Both the position numbers and the translations under genes were made by a program. From assembly GCA_049889495.1 (NCBI GenBank), contig JBMHDH010000033.1:1-8834 (forward strand): a stretch of 8,834 bases of DNA. The letters are read 5' to 3'. Position 1 is the stretch's first letter; each line of letters opens with the position of its first letter. Of this stretch, positions 5,778 to 8,834 are shown one piece after another. The stretch is from UBA685 sp049889495. GTDB taxonomy: Bacteria; Pseudomonadota; Alphaproteobacteria; Puniceispirillales; Puniceispirillaceae. The notes beneath the pieces were generated by a model, which saw nothing but the letters and a program-made list of their open reading frames with translations, did not search any database and was not told the origin of the DNA.

Positions 5778-5846
5778 ATGCCACATCTCGTGCTTTTCTT
5801 AGGCTTATGTTTTTTGGGCATGCTGGCGTCATGCTTTGTTATTTAA
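5778..5846 (+). CDS. Possible 22-residue hydrophobic microprotein with lipobox
   Basis: An ATG two bases after the pgeF stop opens a 22-codon frame ending in TAA at 5844. AAGAG within the last pgeF codons is a plausible ribosome binding site at suitable distance. The peptide MPHLVLFLGLCFLGMLASCFVI is almost wholly hydrophobic and contains L-A-S-C, a match to the lipoprotein signal peptidase II lipobox, leaving only CFVI after cleavage. It lacks the usual Lys/Arg N-region of a signal peptide, so a single-helix membrane peptide is an alternative, as is a spurious ORF. I recognise no family. The tight placement behind pgeF is the main argument for its reality. Confidence 0.35.
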   Translation: MPHLVLFLGLCFLGMLASCFVI

Positions 5847-5858
5847 ACAAACACGACC

Positions 5859-5877
5859 GCTTTTTGGTTAAAAAAGC
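5859..5877 (+). terminator. AT-rich hairpin after the lgt operon
   Basis: GCTTTTT (5859-5865) and AAAAAGC (5871-5877) are perfect 7-bp arms around GGTTA. The stem is mostly A:T and is followed by TTGCCCCTTTT rather than a clean T-tract. It is a weak candidate terminator for the lgt-methyltransferase-pgeF operon. Confidence 0.3.
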
Positions 5878-5960
5878 TTGCCCCTTTTGACTCATATTGT
5901 TAATCACAACCCAATATATAAAGCCCATTACATAAATAATTATCGGTACGGTTTGGCCCT

Positions 5961-6890
5961 ATGAAGATTTTATCTTGTAACTCTAATCGCCCATTGGCAG
6001 AGGCGATTGCTGGCTACCTGAACACCCCGCTTACCAAAGCTGATGTCAGACGTTTCGCTGATAATGAGATTTTCGTTGAAATTCACGAAAATGTGCGTGG
6101 CGAAGATGTGTTTGTTGTGCAATCTACATCATTCCCTGCCAATGATAACGTGATGGAATTGCTTGTGACATTGGATGCGTTGCGTCGGGGATCTGCCAGA
6201 CGCATAACGGCCGTCTTGCCCTATTATGGCTATGCCAGGCAAGATCGCAAATCTGGACCAAGAACACCGATTTCTGCGAAATTACTTGCCAATTTGATTA
6301 CCAAAGCTGGTGCTGACAGAGTCCTGACAATTGACCTCCATGCTGGTCAGATTCAGGGCTTTTTTGATATCCCAGCTGATAATTTATTTGCAGCACCTGT
6401 ATTCCGTGATGATATTTCTGCAAAATATAAAGAAAATCTGATGATTGTCTCGCCAGATGTGGGCGGTGTGGTCAGAGCAAGATCACTTGCCAATCGTTTG
6501 AACGCTGATCTGTCAATCATTGATAAGCGTCGCCCTGAAGCTGGTGTCTCTGAAGTGATGAACATTATTGGTGATGTTTCAAATCGTCACTGCATCATGG
6601 TAGATGACATTGTCGATTCAGGTGGCACCTTGTGTAATGCGGCGCAAGCCTTGATGGATGCTGGCGCGCTGTCTGTGGATGCTTATGTAACACATGGCGT
6701 ATTATCAGGGGGCGCCGTCAGCCGCGTGGTTGGCAGTCCGCTTAATTCGCTTGTGATTACAGATTCCATTCAAGCAACCGAAGCGGTGTCTGTTGCCAAT
6801 AATATCCGCCAAGTTTCAATCGCCCCTCTTTTAGGAGAAGCGATCTTGCGCGTGAACCAAGAACGCTCTGTTTCAAGCCTATTTGCGTAA
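5961..6890 (+). CDS. prs: Ribose-phosphate pyrophosphokinase (class I PRPP synthase)
   Basis: Prs transfers pyrophosphate from ATP to ribose 5-phosphate, making PRPP for purine, pyrimidine, NAD, histidine and tryptophan synthesis. The protein is 309 residues, slightly short but complete. Motifs are RFADNEIFVEI (31-41), the ATP-binding PYYGYARQDRK (88-98), the TIDLHAGQIQGFFD block (123-136, with H127), SPDVGGVVRAR (164-174), the flexible-loop DKRRPEAG (188-195) and the PRPP-binding loop VDDIVDSGGTL (214-224). The ATG at 5961 matches the conserved family N-terminus (MKIL..NSNRPLAEAIA), but no good Shine-Dalgarno lies upstream. It follows an AT-rich 114-bp spacer after the microORF, so it probably has its own promoter, and it ends in a Rho-independent terminator. 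Confidence 0.98.
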   Translation: MKILSCNSNRPLAEAIAGYLNTPLTKADVRRFADNEIFVEIHENVRGEDVFVVQSTSFPANDNVMELLVTLDALRRGSARRITAVLPYYGYARQDRKSGPRTPISAKLLANLITKAGADRVLTIDLHAGQIQGFFDIPADNLFAAPVFRDDISAKYKENLMIVSPDVGGVVRARSLANRLNADLSIIDKRRPEAGVSEVMNIIGDVSNRHCIMVDDIVDSGGTLCNAAQALMDAGALSVDAYVTHGVLSGGAVSRVVGSPLNSLVITDSIQATEAVSVANNIRQVSIAPLLGEAILRVNQERSVSSLFA

Positions 6891-6915
6891 CACAAATACA
6901 CAAATCAAAACAAGC

Positions 6916-6948
6916 AAAGGGGCATTGGTAAGACAGGCCCCTTTTTTC
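6916..6948 (+). terminator. Rho-independent terminator after prs
   Basis: AAAGGGGC (6916-6923) pairs perfectly with GCCCCTTT (6937-6944) over a 13-base loop and runs into six T residues (6942-6947). It lies 26 bp past the prs stop and separates prs from rplY. Confidence 0.88.
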
Positions 6949-7039
6949 TTGTCTTTTTGGCGAAAACCCGATAGATACACATCTCATCTGCGCACCCCTG
7001 GAGGCGCAGAGATGATAATCTATTAGGAGTAAAGAGATT
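6949..7039 (+). promoter_or_regulatory. rplY: rplY leader with hairpin and candidate promoter
   Basis: After the prs terminator, TTGTCT (6949-6954) and TAGATA (6972-6977) are 17 bp apart, a weak but correctly spaced promoter. A hairpin then forms from CTGCGC (6988-6993) and GCGCAG (7004-7009). The stem is extended by CATCT (6980-6984) with AGATG (7010-7014), leaving a 3-base bulge and a 10-base loop. The ribosome binding site AGGAG (7025-7029) follows, ten bases before the ATG. The hairpin has no T-tract. It may stabilise the mRNA or serve ribosomal-protein feedback; the function is inferred only. Confidence 0.4.
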
Positions 7040-7672
7040 ATGTCAGATATCACAGTTATTGACGCTACTGAGCGTAATAGGGTCGGTAAGGGGTCCGCCC
7101 GTGCGGCACGCCGCGCAGGGATGGTTCCTGCCGTTATTTATGGCAACAAAGAGCCTGCTTTGGGCATTGAATTGGAAGCACGCGTCATGCGTAAAGTCAT
7201 CAATGAGCCTGGTATTTTTGGCCGTTTGTTGAAAATCGCAGTTGGCGGCAAGGAAATCACAGTGTTAACACGTGACATCCAGTTCCACCCTGTATCAGAT
7301 GACGCGCTTCATTTTGACTTCCTTCGCGTCAATGAAAAATCAACCATTACCGTATCTATCCCAGTTGAATTTATCAATGATGATAAATGTCCTGGTCTGC
7401 GCATTGGTGGCACATTGAATGTGGTTCGTCACGAAGTTGAATTGAACTGCCCAGCCAATGACATTCCTGAAAAGATCACAGTTGATCTAGACGGCGTGAA
7501 GGTCGGTGATTCAATCCATATCAGCGCGATTACTCTGCCAGAAGGTGTTGAGCCAACAATCACAGACAGAGACTTCACCGTTGCAACGCTTCAGTCACCA
7601 GGTGGCGGCGTCAAGAACGAAGATGAAGATGAAGCAGAAGCAGCAGAGTCTGAAGGTGAAGCAGAAGCCTAA
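7040..7672 (+). CDS. rplY: 50S ribosomal protein L25/general stress protein Ctc
   Basis: L25 binds 5S rRNA in the large ribosomal subunit. The 210-residue length shows the long (TL5/Ctc) form with two beta domains. The N-terminal RNA-binding domain (about 1-95) has GKGSARAARRAGMVPAVIYG (16-35) and the QFHPVSDDALHFDFLRV block (81-97). The C-terminal TL5-type domain (about 98-186) has SIPVEFIN, GGTLNVVRHEVEL (123-135) and DGVKVGDSIHISAITLPEGV (151-170). The last 18 residues form an Asp/Glu/Ala tail, common in alphaproteobacterial L25. The start is fixed by AGGAG at 7025-7029. It is probably monocistronic, lying between the prs terminator and its own terminator. Confidence 0.97.
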   Translation: MSDITVIDATERNRVGKGSARAARRAGMVPAVIYGNKEPALGIELEARVMRKVINEPGIFGRLLKIAVGGKEITVLTRDIQFHPVSDDALHFDFLRVNEKSTITVSIPVEFINDDKCPGLRIGGTLNVVRHEVELNCPANDIPEKITVDLDGVKVGDSIHISAITLPEGVEPTITDRDFTVATLQSPGGGVKNEDEDEAEAAESEGEAEA

Positions 7673-7724
7673 GAGGCATCTTGACGGGCTTTCACGCGCA
7701 CGTTTCACTTGATAAACGCTTTAT

Positions 7725-7763
7725 AAGACGTGTCTGATCTATCAATTGGACACGTCTTTTTTT
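7725..7763 (+). terminator. Rho-independent terminator after rplY
   Basis: AAGACGTGTC (7725-7734) and GACACGTCTT (7749-7758) form a perfect 10-bp stem with a 14-base loop, followed by a run of seven T (7757-7763). It lies 52 bp after the rplY stop. It is a textbook terminator and the strongest in the window. Confidence 0.93.
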
Positions 7764-7839
7764 ATAATAAGTTAGATATTTTATCATTTATAAAGCTGGC
7801 ACATGGTTATCTAGCACCCAAAACCAAGGGGTTACTCAT

Positions 7840-8451
7840 ATGAAGCTGTTTGTGGGACTTGGCAATCCTGGCACAAAATACCAGCATAACAGGCACAATG
7901 TCGGCTTTATGGTGCTTGACAAGCTGGCATCTGATTATGGCTTTGATGGCTGGAAATCAAAGGCAGGGGCACAGATAGCCTCAGGCCGAATTGGCACCAC
8001 CAAAATCATCGCCGCCAAGCCACAAAGCTTTATGAATAAATCAGGCCTGCCTGTCGCAGAGCTGGCGCGGTTTTACAAAATCGAACCAGACGATATCTTT
8101 GTGTTTCACGATGAAATTGACTTGGGCGAAGGCCGCCTTCGGGTCAAGCAAGGCGGTGGCCATGGCGGTCATAATGGCTTGCGCGATATTGACCGTCATA
8201 TGGGCAAGGATTATTGGCGGGTACGCATTGGCGTTGGCCGCCCTGCCACCAAACAAGATGTGCATAAATGGGTGTTACAAGATTTCTCGCGTCATGATAA
8301 AGACAAATGGCTGATGGTGATGCTAGATGCGCTGTCATCTGAGGCCCCCTTATTGGCAGATGGGGATGCTGCCAGCTACATGAGCCGTGTGGCATGGCGT
8401 GCGCCTGCCCCGCAAGATGATGATCATGCGCAACAAGAACAAGACGCATAA
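7840..8451 (+). CDS. pth: Peptidyl-tRNA hydrolase
   Basis: Pth cleaves the ester bond of peptidyl-tRNAs that drop off ribosomes, recycling tRNA in the cytoplasm. The 203-residue protein has the family motifs GLGNPG (6-11), the catalytic H19 in NRHNVGF (17-23), KPQSFMNKSG (60-69, with N66), HDEIDL (90-95, with D91, the partner of the catalytic His) and GGGHGGHNGLRDI (105-117, with H111 and N112). These match E. coli H20, N68, D93, H113 and N114. The last fifteen or so residues are a polar Asp/Gln-rich tail. AAGGGG sits eight bases before the ATG. The gene is 12 bp upstream of ychF and probably co-transcribed with it, a widespread arrangement. The upstream spacer is AT-rich with no convincing -35/-10 pair. 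Confidence 0.98.
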   Translation: MKLFVGLGNPGTKYQHNRHNVGFMVLDKLASDYGFDGWKSKAGAQIASGRIGTTKIIAAKPQSFMNKSGLPVAELARFYKIEPDDIFVFHDEIDLGEGRLRVKQGGGHGGHNGLRDIDRHMGKDYWRVRIGVGRPATKQDVHKWVLQDFSRHDKDKWLMVMLDALSSEAPLLADGDAASYMSRVAWRAPAPQDDDHAQQEQDA

Positions 8452-8463
8452 CGGAGATACATA

Positions 8464-8834
8464 ATGGGTTTTAATTGTGGAATTGTGGGCTTGCCAAATG
8501 TGGGCAAATCAACCTTATTCAATGCGCTGACCAAAACAGCCGCCGCCGAGGCCGCCAATTATCCATTTTGCACGATTGAGCCAAATACGGGCCGTGTCTC
8601 TGTGCCAGATCCGCGCCTGACCAACCTTGCTGATTTGGCAAAATCCGCCAACATTATCCCCACCCAGCTTGAATTTGTGGATATTGCAGGCTTGGTGCGC
8701 GGTGCGGCCAAAGGCGAAGGGCTAGGCAACCAATTCTTGGCCAATATCAGAGAAGTTGACGCCATTGCCCATATGTTGCGTTGTTTCGAAGATGATGACA
8801 TCACCCATGTCGAAGGCAATGTTGACCCTGTGCG
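8464..8834 (+). CDS. ychF: Redox-regulated ATPase YchF/OLA1 family, 5' part only
   Basis: The first 123 codons of a YchF (OLA1) P-loop protein, cut by the window edge. The P-loop is GLPNVGKST (9-17), the switch I region holds NYPFCTIEPN (32-41), and the G3 motif is DIAGLVRGA (73-81), with a Leu after the Gly as in HAS-type GTPases that lack the catalytic Gln. The diagnostic NMxE-type G4 motif, which makes the family prefer ATP, and the TGS domain would lie outside the window. YchF binds ribosomes and is implicated in stress responses. The start has GGAG seven bases upstream and fits the conserved MGFNCGIVGLPN N-terminus. Confidence 0.96.
   Translation, partial: MGFNCGIVGLPNVGKSTLFNALTKTAAAEAANYPFCTIEPNTGRVSVPDPRLTNLADLAKSANIIPTQLEFVDIAGLVRGAAKGEGLGNQFLANIREVDAIAHMLRCFEDDDITHVEGNVDPV

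Noticed and set aside
5887..5920. Sigma-70 promoter TTGACT ... TATATA for prs
   Set aside because: The spacing is 22 bp, too long for a standard promoter, and no better-spaced -10 was found.
6757..7053. 98-residue leftward ORF over the prs end and rplY leader
   Set aside because: It is antisense to the prs 3' end and covers a terminator and a leader; no recognisable domain or ribosome binding site.
7616..7672. GAAGAT/GAAGCA repeats at the rplY end as a functional DNA repeat
   Set aside because: They encode the Asp/Glu/Ala tail common in alphaproteobacterial L25, so the repetition is explained by amino acid composition.
8144..8449. 101-residue leftward ORF over pth
   Set aside because: It is wholly antisense to pth, and its His/Pro/Cys-rich composition is typical of a shadow frame.

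Overview
This window looks like an ordinary stretch of core alphaproteobacterial chromosome. No mobile element, phage, CRISPR array, tRNA or rRNA gene was seen. The gene content is typical of Alphaproteobacteria: a TetR-like/COQ9-like protein, a YbjN protein, proC, ubiK (BMFP family), lgt, an NDUFAF7-type methyltransferase, pgeF, prs, rplY with a Ctc-type C-terminal domain, pth and ychF. Mid-range GC, short spacers and compact genes are compatible with a marine SAR116-like lineage, but that assignment is inference from general feel and not from a comparison.

Layout. Positions 1-2584 are read leftward: ubiK, then ybjN, proC and a TetR-like gene that runs off the left edge. Positions 2585-2871 form a divergent spacer. 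Positions 2872-5846 are a rightward operon: lgt, then the methyltransferase, then pgeF (one base after the methyltransferase stop), then a possible 22-codon microgene starting two bases after pgeF. prs follows after an AT-rich spacer and ends in a clear Rho-independent terminator. rplY has its own leader with a hairpin and a very clear terminator. pth and ychF form a final pair, and ychF runs off the right edge.

Functional picture. Most genes are housekeeping: proline synthesis (proC), lipoprotein maturation (lgt), peptidoglycan quality control (pgeF), PRPP supply (prs) and translation (rplY, pth, ychF). A secondary respiratory theme is possible: UbiK assists ubiquinone synthesis, NDUFAF7 relatives assist complex I assembly, and the leftmost protein has a TetR fold whose N-terminal half is so acidic that it resembles the lipid-binding COQ9 use of that fold more than a DNA binder.

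Points for a second look. (a) The spacer in front of ybjN holds a perfect TTATCCACA DnaA box next to a TATAGT -10-like hexamer. GANTC (CcrM methylation) sites sit at the -35 position, within a cluster of six GATTC sites in 215 bp. (b) Four short, mostly codon-phased tandem duplications lie in or beside consecutive genes. (c) A tiny lipobox-bearing ORF follows pgeF. (d) The rplY leader holds a hairpin. I do not see a new multi-gene system here.
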